16,345 bases of DNA. Origin: a bacterium. GTDB lineage: Bacteria; CSSED10-310; JAJRTK01. Shown here in pieces: positions 7,167 to 15,801 of the stretch. Location of the stretch: assembly GCA_024278345.1 (NCBI GenBank), contig JAJRTK010000158.1, positions 1 to 16,345 on the forward strand, read 5' to 3'. The stretch's first letter is position 1. Each line of letters opens with the position of its first letter. Both the position numbers and the translations under genes were made by a program. Below the pieces are notes generated by a model. The model was not told the DNA's origin and ran no database searches. It saw only the letters and a list, made by a program, of their open reading frames with translations.

Positions 7167-10100
7167 TCACCCTTGTTTCGGCCCGAAGATCCCGAGTTTC
7201 GCGTAGTCGATTCTTCCTGTTTCCTCCTCGTCAAATGAGGCTACAGGCGGCGTGGGAGGTTCCAGCCCTTCGATTCCCCGTATCTTCTGTACTGCTTCCG
7301 TCTCGCCAGGAACATTCCCGTGCTCCAGCAGAAGAGTCTGCTCTCTGAAGGTTTCCACCAAGAGCTCCAGAATCCTTGGCGCGCTTGGCAACTGGGCAAG
7401 ATGTGCGGCCATCTCCACAGACGCTTGGAGATCAGATCGACGGAGAAAACTGCCGTGATAATCTGCCGGAACGTGATCGAAGAGCTCTTCGATGGTTTCG
7501 AGGCAGCGTTGAGCCAGGAGAATAGCTTTTTCCGTGGCTCCGTTCTGTTCCGCCAGAGAGGCGAGGAGGCCCAATGCCAGGACCTGATTTTCCAGGAGCC
7601 CGCTGGAATGGCTCGCTTCGGCAGCATGAGTGGCGAGCTCCTCAGCGCGGTTGTCATGCCCGATTCTAGCCATGACTCTTGCCGCGTCGATAGCGACTTC
7701 GATCTGATCGACATGAGAAAGACTGATCTGGCTCCGGTCCAGAAGGGATTCGATCAACGCCGGGTCCGCGGTAGGCGAATTATCGAGGATCAGATGCCGC
7801 AATTCCGCGCTGATGAGCGTCCTTTCCATGTTTCCGCTTCGCCCTTCCTCGGCGGCTTTGCTGTACAGCGCGAGAGCTTCGGAATCTTGACCTTTCGTTT
7901 GGGCAAGGCGAGCAAGATTGAGCAGGGCATACGCCTTCAGGGTGGGGACGTCGAGATCCTGAGCGATCTCTAGGGAGCGGCTGAAGTCCCGGCCGGCCTG
8001 ATCAAGCTGGCCGAGAGCCAAGAGGAGATCTCCCCGATTACATAAAGCCTGGCAAAGATAAAAGCGTTGCTCCACTTCTTCTGACAGCTCGATGGCCTGC
8101 TGACAAGCCTTGAGAGCTTTGTCATAGATGCCCGACATCACCAGGGCTGCTCCGTAACTCTGGTAACAGACTGCCAGATTTGCCTTGTTTCCCACTTCTT
8201 GGTTGAGGCGGATCGATTCGGCGTAGTGATCCAATGCGCGCCGGTAGTCTCCCTGTTCCACGAGGATCACGCCGAGGTTTCCCAGGAACCGTGCCATGCC
8301 AGTCTTGTCCCCAAGTTTTCGGGAGATTTCCAGGCTTTCCCGGAAAGCCCCTTCGGCTTCGGGCATCTGGCGCTGGTAGTAATGGTTGTTCGCAATGTCT
8401 CCCAGAACCGAGGCCACTTCTTGCTTCGCTCCAAGGCCTTCGAAGAGTTTTTTCGCCCGCTGATGGTGGTTGGCCGCACTGTCGAAGTTGCTCTGAATGG
8501 TCTCGATTTGTCCCAGGTATTGGTGACAGGTTGCGGCTCCAAGGAGTTCTCCATGGCGATGAAAGAGGGAAAGGGCTTCCCGTGTCAGCTCGCTGCTCGA
8601 CTCGAAGTTCGCGAAGCGATGGTGGCATTGTCCCTGGCCAAGGAGAGCCCAAGCAACATAAGTTTCGAGTTTCTCCGCCCGTGCCGAGGCTTCCATACGT
8701 TGGCAGGTTCCCAGGGCACCAGAAGCATCTCCCGTATGAAAGAGTGCGGCGACCAGTGTACGGTAACAGGCCAGGCGGGTCTTCGCTTGTTCCTCCGTGA
8801 CGGCTTCGCCCTTGGCATCCAGAATAACAAGTGCCTTGCGGAGATGGGCGATGGCTTCTTCATTGAGGTAACGTTTCTGGAGCTTGATTCCTGCCCGGTA
8901 TAGGTAATCGATGGCCTTGTCTTGGAGTCCGGCAACAAAGGCATGATGCGCGAGGAATTCGTAGTGACGCTCGATAGAGCCTGAATAAAGGCCTTCCGCT
9001 GCCTCGACGATCTTTCGATGGTATCGTACTCGTTCTCGGCGACGAAGATGGTCATAGAGAACTTCCCGGAGCTTGGAATGGTAGAAGTCAAAGTGGTCTT
9101 CAGCGTCGGAGCGCTCGGTGATGACCTGATGCTTCAAGAGCTGATCGATGGCGTCAAGGAGTCGATCTTCATCGATCCCCAAGACCATGAGGAGAAGATC
9201 GAAGGTGAACTCTCGACCGATGACGGCTGCGCAGGACAGAATGCCTCTTGTTTCGTCATCGAGCCTTTCTAGCCGCTTGTTGACAACATCTTGGATGGTG
9301 ACGGGAATCGGGAGTTGGGAGTAGGAATGAAAGGAGCTGCTCCCTGAGACGTCAAATTCGTCCGGCAATTCCAGATACCAACCGCTGGAGCCCCACTGTA
9401 AAACCCCTTCTTCGAGGAGGGATTTCATGATCTCTTCCACGAAGAACGGATTGCCTTCGGATTCCGTGTAGACTCGGCGAGCCAGGCGCAAGGGCGATGT
9501 TTCCATGGCGAGCATCGATTGGAGAAACGCCCCGATCTGCTCCAGTGTCAATCGTTGGAGCACCATGTCTTGGAGTTGCCTGCGTCTTCGAAGCTGTCGG
9601 ATGAGGCTTTGGAGCGGATGTTCTTGGATCTCGTCGTCTCGGTACGTTCCTAGAAGCAAAAGTGGGGCCGCGAGCTCTGGTCGGTCGAGCTCGGTGGCCG
9701 GGTTGATGACGTTGCGGACCAGATGTCCCAGCAAGTCGATGGAGAGGGCATCGGCCCATTGCAGATCATCGAGGACAAGGACGATTGGTTTTTGTCGGGC
9801 TTGGCTGCGGAGGAGCTTGCTTGCCGCGGAAAATACACGGTAGCGCTCCTGTCCGGGCGACAGTGATTCCAGCGGCTGTTGGCAACGAATTTCCCGAACG
9901 TCATGGAAACAGGGACTCAATTGAAGGAGTGCTTGTCCTTCTGGCCAGAGAACCTTGCGTTGTTCTTCCTTTGGGCGTCTCGAAAGCTGGTGTGCGAGCT
10001 TTTCCATGGGAGTCTGGAATGCGGCATAAGGAGTGATATTTCCTTCGAAGCAGACTCCCCGTAGGAAGTGGATTTCGTGAAGCCGGGCTTCAGCACGAAG

Positions 10101-11189
10101 CTCTTCCACCATTCGGCTCTTTCCGATACCCGACTCCCCTCCGATGAGGATGACGCCTCCTTTTCCACCTCGAAGCTCATGGAGGCGTAACCGCAGGGAG
10201 CTCAGCTCGTTTTCTCGGCCTATGAACCGCGGGGGCAGGAGCTGCGGCCTCTGCCGGACCACCAAGGCTTGGGTGCGCTGCGTGGCGCCATTTTTGTCCG
10301 TTCTACTCTGAGCTTCAATGGATTGTAGGGCTTGCAGGAGCCCTTCGGAGCTTTGGTAACGTTTGAATGGATCTTTTTCCAGGAGCTTGAGCGCCACTGC
10401 CTCGAGCTCCGGCGAGACCCCGGGATTGTAGACGCTCACTGGATAGGGCTTTTCGTGAACCTGTTTGAGTAAAAGTCCCGTAATGCTTGGATCCCGGAAT
10501 GGCCGTCTGCCAGCCAGAGCCTCGTACAGGATGACCCCTGCCGAGTAGAGATCGGAGCGGAAGTCCATTCTTCCGCCCATGGCCTGTTCCGGCGACATAT
10601 AAGCAATGGTGCCGACAACGATCCCTTCTTGTGTCAGCTTAGATGCTTCGTCATCGACGGCGCGGACGAGTCCAAAGTCCATCACAACGATCTGATCGTT
10701 GGGTTGGACCAAAATATTCGAGGGTTTCAGATCCCGATGGATGATCCGATGCGCATGAATCGCGGAAAGTGCCTTGCAGAGTTGGCAGAAGTAGATCAGT
10801 AGAAGCCGAATCCGCTCAGGGCTGTTCAACTGAGTAGCGGGCGGCGGCTCGGAAGAAAACCCAAGACGTGCTCCTAGATTCTCTCCCTCGACGATTTGCA
10901 TGGTGAAGTAGCGTTGTTTGCCATGGATGCCATAATCGTAAACCCTGACAATATTGGATTGCTCCAGCCGCTGGATCGCTCGAAATTCCCGCCGAAATCG
11001 GCGGGAGACCTCATCCCTGCGCTCCATGCTGGTCTTGAGCAACTTGAGTGCAACAGGATGTGCCCGCCCTTCGTCGAAAGCGGAAAGAACGACTCCCATT
11101 CCTCCGCGCCCAAGCTCCCGGCCAATGCGGTACCGATTCGCAAAGAGCGCTCTTGTCTCGAACTTTTCGGATTCTGGTGCCGTAGGCAT
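7167..11189 (-). CDS. Serine/threonine protein kinase fused to STAND-type ATPase and TPR array
   Basis: Large cytoplasmic signalling protein, 1340 aa, no membrane helix. The Hanks-type kinase domain is at about 20-290: Gly loop GRGGMG (27-32), catalytic Lys in VALK (K49), HRDLKPSN (151-158; an RD kinase), DFG (171-173), SPE (199-201). All catalytic residues are intact. Next is an AAA_16/STAND-like ATPase at about 320-600: entry motif RFIGRENEL, Walker A GESGIGKS (351-358), Walker B LVLDDLQWAD (471-480), sensor-like LLGTYRDDE. A winged-helix-like zone follows at about 635-720. A long TPR array runs from about 757 to at least 1120, with weaker helical repeats to about 1240 and the 40-residue spacing of LGN/Rap-type TPRs. 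The last 30 residues are an acidic, proline-containing tail. The layout resembles PknK-like and myxobacterial kinase-ATPase-TPR proteins, but no C-terminal LuxR HTH is seen. Start ATG (11187-11189) has GGAGGAG (11197-11203) 7 nt upstream. Ligand and targets are unknown. Confidence 0.93.
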   Translation of the reverse strand: MPTAPESEKFETRALFANRYRIGRELGRGGMGVVLSAFDEGRAHPVALKLLKTSMERRDEVSRRFRREFRAIQRLEQSNIVRVYDYGIHGKQRYFTMQIVEGENLGARLGFSSEPPPATQLNSPERIRLLLIYFCQLCKALSAIHAHRIIHRDLKPSNILVQPNDQIVVMDFGLVRAVDDEASKLTQEGIVVGTIAYMSPEQAMGGRMDFRSDLYSAGVILYEALAGRRPFRDPSITGLLLKQVHEKPYPVSVYNPGVSPELEAVALKLLEKDPFKRYQSSEGLLQALQSIEAQSRTDKNGATQRTQALVVRQRPQLLPPRFIGRENELSSLRLRLHELRGGKGGVILIGGESGIGKSRMVEELRAEARLHEIHFLRGVCFEGNITPYAAFQTPMEKLAHQLSRRPKEEQRKVLWPEGQALLQLSPCFHDVREIRCQQPLESLSPGQERYRVFSAASKLLRSQARQKPIVLVLDDLQWADALSIDLLGHLVRNVINPATELDRPELAAPLLLLGTYRDDEIQEHPLQSLIRQLRRRRQLQDMVLQRLTLEQIGAFLQSMLAMETSPLRLARRVYTESEGNPFFVEEIMKSLLEEGVLQWGSSGWYLELPDEFDVSGSSSFHSYSQLPIPVTIQDVVNKRLERLDDETRGILSCAAVIGREFTFDLLLMVLGIDEDRLLDAIDQLLKHQVITERSDAEDHFDFYHSKLREVLYDHLRRRERVRYHRKIVEAAEGLYSGSIERHYEFLAHHAFVAGLQDKAIDYLYRAGIKLQKRYLNEEAIAHLRKALVILDAKGEAVTEEQAKTRLACYRTLVAALFHTGDASGALGTCQRMEASARAEKLETYVAWALLGQGQCHHRFANFESSSELTREALSLFHRHGELLGAATCHQYLGQIETIQSNFDSAANHHQRAKKLFEGLGAKQEVASVLGDIANNHYYQRQMPEAEGAFRESLEISRKLGDKTGMARFLGNLGVILVEQGDYRRALDHYAESIRLNQEVGNKANLAVCYQSYGAALVMSGIYDKALKACQQAIELSEEVEQRFYLCQALCNRGDLLLALGQLDQAGRDFSRSLEIAQDLDVPTLKAYALLNLARLAQTKGQDSEALALYSKAAEEGRSGNMERTLISAELRHLILDNSPTADPALIESLLDRSQISLSHVDQIEVAIDAARVMARIGHDNRAEELATHAAEASHSSGLLENQVLALGLLASLAEQNGATEKAILLAQRCLETIEELFDHVPADYHGSFLRRSDLQASVEMAAHLAQLPSAPRILELLVETFREQTLLLEHGNVPGETEAVQKIRGIEGLEPPTPPVASFDEEETGRIDYAKLGIFGPKQG

Positions 11190-11276
11190 GGGATGACTCC
11201 TCCACCCACTATCCCGAATATTTCATGATGAATCTACTGCGGCGGTGGATGCCTTGTCCCCGGGGGCGAATGGTTT

Positions 11277-11300
11277 GTTTGCCAACCAAAGTTGGCAAAC
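11277..11300. promoter_or_regulatory. Perfect 24-bp palindrome, possible operator
   Basis: GTTTGCCAAC (11277-11286), spacer CAAA, GTTGGCAAAC (11291-11300): a perfect 10-bp inverted repeat. It lies 88 bp before the kinase start and 352 bp before the surface-protein start, in the 462-bp divergent region (11190-11651). No T-run follows on either side, so a terminator is unlikely. Half-sites containing TTGCCAA are compatible with a dimeric repressor or activator, but I cannot name a family. Confidence 0.5.
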
Positions 11301-11308
11301 GAGCCACT

Positions 11309-11322
11309 GAAGTTGCCACTTC
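11309..11322. promoter_or_regulatory. Short inverted repeat beside the palindrome
   Basis: GAAGT (11309-11313), spacer TGCC, ACTTC (11318-11322), only 8 bp from the larger palindrome. Five-base arms occur often by chance. It is listed because of its position in the divergent regulatory region and its 4-nt spacer, the same spacing as its neighbour. Confidence 0.2.
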
Positions 11323-11385
11323 TGGATGCACGCAATTTCAGGAAAACTCGCGAAATAGCCAGCCAATCCTATCGTGAGCTCTGTT

Positions 11386-11414
11386 TTGACAAATGAATTG
11401 CTAAAAGGCACAAA
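11386..11414 (+). promoter_or_regulatory. Weak promoter candidate for the giant surface protein
   Basis: A consensus -35 TTGACA (11386-11391) is followed after 17 nt by CACAAA (11409-11414), a poor -10 with 3 of 6 matches. If used it gives a leader of about 230 nt. The rest of the leader, 11415-11651, shows no recognised riboswitch or gene. No convincing promoter was found for the kinase on the opposite strand. Confidence 0.25.
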
Positions 11415-11640
11415 TTTTGCGGACTAAACCTTTCGGGGAACCACGAGTCTGTGAACTTGACGAACAATGGTTGAAAGAAATCCGGTCGTGCTCCGCTTTC
11501 AGGGCAACCGATGGGGAAAGGGGCGAAAATGGCGAGCAGCAGGGGTCGGATGGCGCCCGATGGGAGCGGGAAACAACAGACAGAGGACAAAAATTCTATC
11601 GGAAACGACGCCCGAAACGCAAAGCACCATCGGAAATCCT

Positions 11641-11647
11641 GGAGGAG
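11641..11647 (+). promoter_or_regulatory. Ribosome binding site deciding the surface-protein start
   Basis: GGAGGAG lies 4 nt before ATG 11652 and 7 nt before ATG 11655. It supports a start here instead of the in-frame ATG at 11511, which would add 47 polar residues in front of the signal peptide. Confidence 0.8.
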
Positions 11648-11651
11648 CTCC

Positions 11652-14600
11652 ATGATGGAAAACTCGGTCCAAGCAAAATCCGTTGCGCAAGGTTGGCCAA
11701 GGCTTTGGCTCATGGCAGCCTTCGTTATGGCTGGAAACCTCATGACAGTGGCAGTAGCGGTTTCGGCCCATCGTGCTCCAGCTTCGGTGACCGGTCGTGT
11801 CCTAGAAGTCGCCACCGGAGGCGGCACGGTTCCCGTTCCTCTCGCAACCATCGTTGCTGTTGGCAAAGAGAGAGGGCAGCGCCAGGTGGTGTTATCTAGC
11901 TTGGACGGGACTTACCAGCTTAGCTCCCTGGAGCCGGGAGAATATCGTCTAGCCGTGATGAAGTCCGGCTATATGACTTCTTACTATAAGCAGGGCATTG
12001 GAGCGACTCTCCGCTTTCTAGATGGGACATTGTTAGTTCTTTCCGATGGCCAGAGCTTGCCGGGGCTGAACCTCATAGCTCTACGGCGCTCGATGTTTAC
12101 GGGAAGGTTGTCGGGCAGGGTGACTCGTGCCAGCGACGGAAGTCCTTTGGAGTCGCAAGGTGAAGTCGTGATCCAGGCGGCGTTTGCCGATTTCAAGGAG
12201 ACGGTCTCTATCGGCGTCGATGGACTTTATCAAGTCCAGCAGTTGCCAGCGGGCAACTATTATGTCACGGCTCTGGTTCCCGGCTATGCTCGCCAGACTT
12301 ATCCCGGTGCTACGTTTTTCGAAGAGGCGCAGGTTGTCACGGTACCCGATCCACCCCTTGGCGGCGACCGGCCGGGAGTCGATTTTTCCCTTGAAATCGG
12401 TGGGACTCTGCTGGGGACGGTTCTTCGTGCGCAGGATTCTTCCATGGTGGAGGATGCGCGGGTGGTGGCGCTGGATGGCGGCGGTCGCGTGGTTGCCGTG
12501 ACGACGAGCGAGAACCAAATGAGGTCTCCGGGAGACTATATTTTGGACAATCTGCCACTTGGAAGCTATCGAGTTGCCGCTTGGATTCCGCCCTGGTCGA
12601 ACAGAGGTACACCCCTCAATTTGGGGCCGGAATTCTATCTGGATGCCACGAGCTTTGAGATGGCGACGGCCATAGAGCTAACGGCTGGGACCCGGATTAT
12701 CAGCGGCGTTGATTTTTCGCTTCCAGAGGGGGCGCGGATTCAGGGTCGGGTTTTGGACGACCAGGGGCAGCCTCTGGCGGACGTCCGGGTGATTGCTCAG
12801 CTTAGCGGCGTCATGCCTGGCGGCCTCCGGGCCGTAGATCGAACCGATGATGGGGGCTACTATGATCTCCAGCGGTTGCCGGCGGGCTCTTATCTCTTGC
12901 GGGCTTCGGCTCCGGGAAAGATATCCCTCTTCTACGACCAGTCAGTGGCTCGGTGGGGAGCCATGCCTGTCACAGTGGCCGAAGCGGGTCTCCTGATTGG
13001 GATTGACTTCTCTTTGGCTCCGGGCCGGAGTGTGGATGGCGTTGTGCTGCTGGCGGGCCAGCCTGTTTCTGGCGGTGAGATCATCCTACAATCCGCGGGT
13101 CTCGATTTCATCAAGAGCTCTCCGATCAATTTGGAGGGCAAGTTCCTTGTGGATGGAGCGCCTCCGGCTTCGGACTATCGTCTTGTGGTGTTGCCCAAAG
13201 GTGCCGCCCCGCGAGAGCTTCTTCCCATCGATCTAAGTCTGGCCGATCAGAAGGATTTGGTCATCGATGTTCAGCTAGGCAACAGCATTGGGGGGCAGGT
13301 CTTATCCAGTTCCGGTGGCGGGTTCGATCCCACCACGGCGACGGTTGTCATTTCCAATCCAATCCTACCCCGTTCCATTGTCTTGCATCCCAATTCTGCC
13401 GGATTTTTCCTGCAACCGAACCTTCCTTCCATCCGCGATTATCGCATTGTCATCGAGGCTCCGGGGTTTGCCACGGAGGCTCGCGCCAATCTCTCTCTGA
13501 AAACAGGGGATATCCTGAATCTCGTTTTCAACCTGAAACAAGGCCGCAGTATCAGCGGCAAGATCACCATCGCTGGGCAACCCGCTCCCGTCCAGGTCAA
13601 CGCTTACTCCCCCAGCAGTGGAAGTACCGGCACGGCAAGGACCAGACTGGATGGCACCTATACGATTCAGGGGCTGTCCGCCGCCGCCGATTTCCAAGTC
13701 ATCGCGGGGATCAACCAGCTCCAGGCTTTTCCCTATCCCTCCCTTGTGAGCACCATCACAGGGAGCCTCGTCGGCGTGGATATCAACATCCCCGTCGGGA
13801 GTAGTCTCCAGGGAACGGTTTTTTCGGGCGCGACTCCCTTGGGCGGCATTCGGGTCAAAGCCTGGTCGCCCTCCACGGGCCGCGGCGGTGTCGCCATTAC
13901 CAATGACGATGGACGCTATTTCATCGAGCACCTTCCTTCCGCGCCGGACTATCTGCTGCGCGCCGGGGGCAGGGGCTACGCCACCCAGTTCTATTTCCAG
14001 GCCCCAACGCCATTTTCCGCTACGCCAGTGGATCTGAGCGGAGGTTCGGCCACGGGACTGGACTTTGAGCTCGCGCAAGGCGCTCGAATCGAGGGGATTG
14101 TCCTGGATACCACGGGCCAACCCGTCCAAGGAGCGCGCATCGCGGTTCTTCCTCTAGGAGGAAATCACGCCCTTGGAGGAGGCTTGAGTGACTCGGACGG
14201 AAGCTTCTCCACCACGCCTGTTTCGCCGGGCACCTACGAGATTTGGGCGAGGGCGCTGGATCAGCCGGGACGCGCTCTGTTCTCCAACGTGGTTGTGGGA
14301 AATGATGCCGTAACGGGATTCGTCCTTCAATTCGGCTCCGGCGGCTCGATTTCCGGTGTTGTCACCTTGGCCGGCGCTTTTCCTGGCGTGCCCAGCGATG
14401 CCAAGGTTGTGATCCTGGCCGAAACCGAGCAGTCTGTGGCGGCCGTGGTTGATGTCCTTGCCGACGGAAGTTACAGAACTCCGCCGTTGGTCCCGGGGAG
14501 CTATTTGATCTTGGCTCAGGCAACAGGTTACGCTCCCCGTGCATATCCTCACGTGAGTAGTTTGAACGCCGCAACGCCGGTATCCGTCGTTGCAAACGCC

Positions 14601-15758
14601 ACCGTGGGCGGCATCGACTTCGATCTACCTGTCGCCGCCTTGGCAAAACCCAGTATCAGGGCCCTGCAAAACGGCATCATCTTTGGCTCCATGTCCGCGG
14701 TCCCAGGCGTCTGGACTTCCGCCTCCGGCATAAGCGCCGATTGGCTGCCGGATCCCGACGCTGTGGGCTACAACGCAAAATTCGATAGCCAGGACGGATC
14801 GGAACTCGATCCCGACATCAACTTCGACCCGGAGACAACCTCCGCGACTTCAGGAACTTTGGGCGATGGCGGCTACTATCTTCACGTACTTTCCATTGCT
14901 CGCACCATCAATCAGGAAACGGGTCTTCCGGAGATCGTTGTTTCACCCACCACGCATGCCGGTCCATTCCTTCTGGATACGTCGCCTCCTCCGGCGCCCA
15001 GTTCGGCAAGTACGGCGGCTGGAGCGGATCAGATTTTGCTCGGCTGGACGAATCCTGTCGCGGAGCCCGGTGGCTCTGGGCTCCATCAGATTCAGGTGAC
15101 CAGGAACACCTCCGGATATCCCAGCTCTCCGGATGAAGGAGAGACTGTCTATATGGACTCTGGCCCAGTCTATGGCGCTGCTGTCCAGTTTACCGACACT
15201 TCGGTGGCCAATGGCGTCACCTACTACTATTCGATTTTTGCCATTGATTCCGCGGGCAATGTCTCGCTGCCTGGAGCTCATATAGCGGAGAGTCCCAGCG
15301 ATATCGGCGAGGACATCAGTGCGCCGCAGTCCCCCGAGGGCACTGGAGCCGTTGCGACGGATTCCAGAGTTCTCCTGAGCTGGACGAATCCATCCAATGG
15401 CGATTTCCAGGGAGTCGAAATCCGGGTTTCCAAGTCTGGCTACCCTTCGACCCGGGTGCAGGGAGAAGTGGTGGCCACTCTCAGCGGCCTGCCCGGGGAG
15501 GCAATGACGTTCAGCTATACCCCACCGGGTCCCGGTCATTATTTCTTCTCGATTTTTGCTTTCGATGCCGTTCCCAATTATTCGTCATCTCCAGCCACGG
15601 CTGCCATCATTTTTGGCGGTGAAGTTGCCGCTCTCACGCTGGTGGCCTGGTTTGTTCTCTTGGGTCTGGTTCTGGAAAAGTGCTTTTCCCTCTTTGGGTT
15701 GGCTTCCGCTCCCATCGCTCGCAGCCGCTCCCGCTACTCGCCTTTTCGGGGCCCTTGA
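11652..15758 (+). CDS. Giant exported protein with ten carboxypeptidase-regulatory-like repeats, two FN3-like domains and C-terminal membrane anchor
   Basis: No specific function recognised; 1368 aa. A signal peptide is at about 1-40 (basic n-region, core LWLMAAFVMAGNLMTVAVAV, cleavage near VSA-HR). Ten beta-sandwich units of the CarboxypepD_reg/Cna-B kind follow, starting near 45, 152, 250, 360, 458, 543, 631, 715, 808 and 897. Typical units open with GxxIxGxV, carry a D-G-x-Y turn and a LPxGxY strand, and close with G(V/I/L)DFxL before the next unit. Residues 1000-1110 are an unassigned region. Two FN3-like domains (about 1110-1215 and 1222-1318) share ILLGWTNP/VLLSWTNP and SGYPSxxxxGExV. 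The end has Gly-Gly, a hydrophobic helix (about 1324-1345) and an Arg-rich tail ASAPIARSRSRYSPFRGP, compatible with membrane anchoring. No catalytic motif was seen, so it is probably a structural or adhesive cell-envelope protein. The ATG at 11652 or 11655 is chosen from the strong Shine-Dalgarno and the signal peptide. Confidence 0.85.
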   Translation: MMENSVQAKSVAQGWPRLWLMAAFVMAGNLMTVAVAVSAHRAPASVTGRVLEVATGGGTVPVPLATIVAVGKERGQRQVVLSSLDGTYQLSSLEPGEYRLAVMKSGYMTSYYKQGIGATLRFLDGTLLVLSDGQSLPGLNLIALRRSMFTGRLSGRVTRASDGSPLESQGEVVIQAAFADFKETVSIGVDGLYQVQQLPAGNYYVTALVPGYARQTYPGATFFEEAQVVTVPDPPLGGDRPGVDFSLEIGGTLLGTVLRAQDSSMVEDARVVALDGGGRVVAVTTSENQMRSPGDYILDNLPLGSYRVAAWIPPWSNRGTPLNLGPEFYLDATSFEMATAIELTAGTRIISGVDFSLPEGARIQGRVLDDQGQPLADVRVIAQLSGVMPGGLRAVDRTDDGGYYDLQRLPAGSYLLRASAPGKISLFYDQSVARWGAMPVTVAEAGLLIGIDFSLAPGRSVDGVVLLAGQPVSGGEIILQSAGLDFIKSSPINLEGKFLVDGAPPASDYRLVVLPKGAAPRELLPIDLSLADQKDLVIDVQLGNSIGGQVLSSSGGGFDPTTATVVISNPILPRSIVLHPNSAGFFLQPNLPSIRDYRIVIEAPGFATEARANLSLKTGDILNLVFNLKQGRSISGKITIAGQPAPVQVNAYSPSSGSTGTARTRLDGTYTIQGLSAAADFQVIAGINQLQAFPYPSLVSTITGSLVGVDINIPVGSSLQGTVFSGATPLGGIRVKAWSPSTGRGGVAITNDDGRYFIEHLPSAPDYLLRAGGRGYATQFYFQAPTPFSATPVDLSGGSATGLDFELAQGARIEGIVLDTTGQPVQGARIAVLPLGGNHALGGGLSDSDGSFSTTPVSPGTYEIWARALDQPGRALFSNVVVGNDAVTGFVLQFGSGGSISGVVTLAGAFPGVPSDAKVVILAETEQSVAAVVDVLADGSYRTPPLVPGSYLILAQATGYAPRAYPHVSSLNAATPVSVVANATVGGIDFDLPVAALAKPSIRALQNGIIFGSMSAVPGVWTSASGISADWLPDPDAVGYNAKFDSQDGSELDPDINFDPETTSATSGTLGDGGYYLHVLSIARTINQETGLPEIVVSPTTHAGPFLLDTSPPPAPSSASTAAGADQILLGWTNPVAEPGGSGLHQIQVTRNTSGYPSSPDEGETVYMDSGPVYGAAVQFTDTSVANGVTYYYSIFAIDSAGNVSLPGAHIAESPSDIGEDISAPQSPEGTGAVATDSRVLLSWTNPSNGDFQGVEIRVSKSGYPSTRVQGEVVATLSGLPGEAMTFSYTPPGPGHYFFSIFAFDAVPNYSSSPATAAIIFGGEVAALTLVAWFVLLGLVLEKCFSLFGLASAPIARSRSRYSPFRGP

Positions 15759-15801
15759 CCGCAGTTTGAGCCTCCTGCCCTAACCTTTCCAGAGTCCGGG
15801 A

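Noticed and set aside
11511-11651. Longer version of the surface protein starting at ATG 11511
   Set aside because: It has no ribosome binding site and would bury the signal peptide behind 47 polar, charged residues. The strong GGAGGAG before 11652 fits better.
11500-11651. c-di-GMP-I (GEMM) riboswitch suggested by AGGGCAACC near 11500 and ACGCAAAGC near 11616
   Set aside because: The two fragments are over 100 nt apart, the GNRA-capped stem between the conserved blocks cannot form, and the start codon follows too soon for the second stem.
11417-11899. A 160-codon frame starting with TTG before and across the surface-protein start
   Set aside because: It has no ribosome binding site, its second half is Arg/Ser/Gly shadow of the signal-peptide region, and it is out of frame with the well-supported gene.
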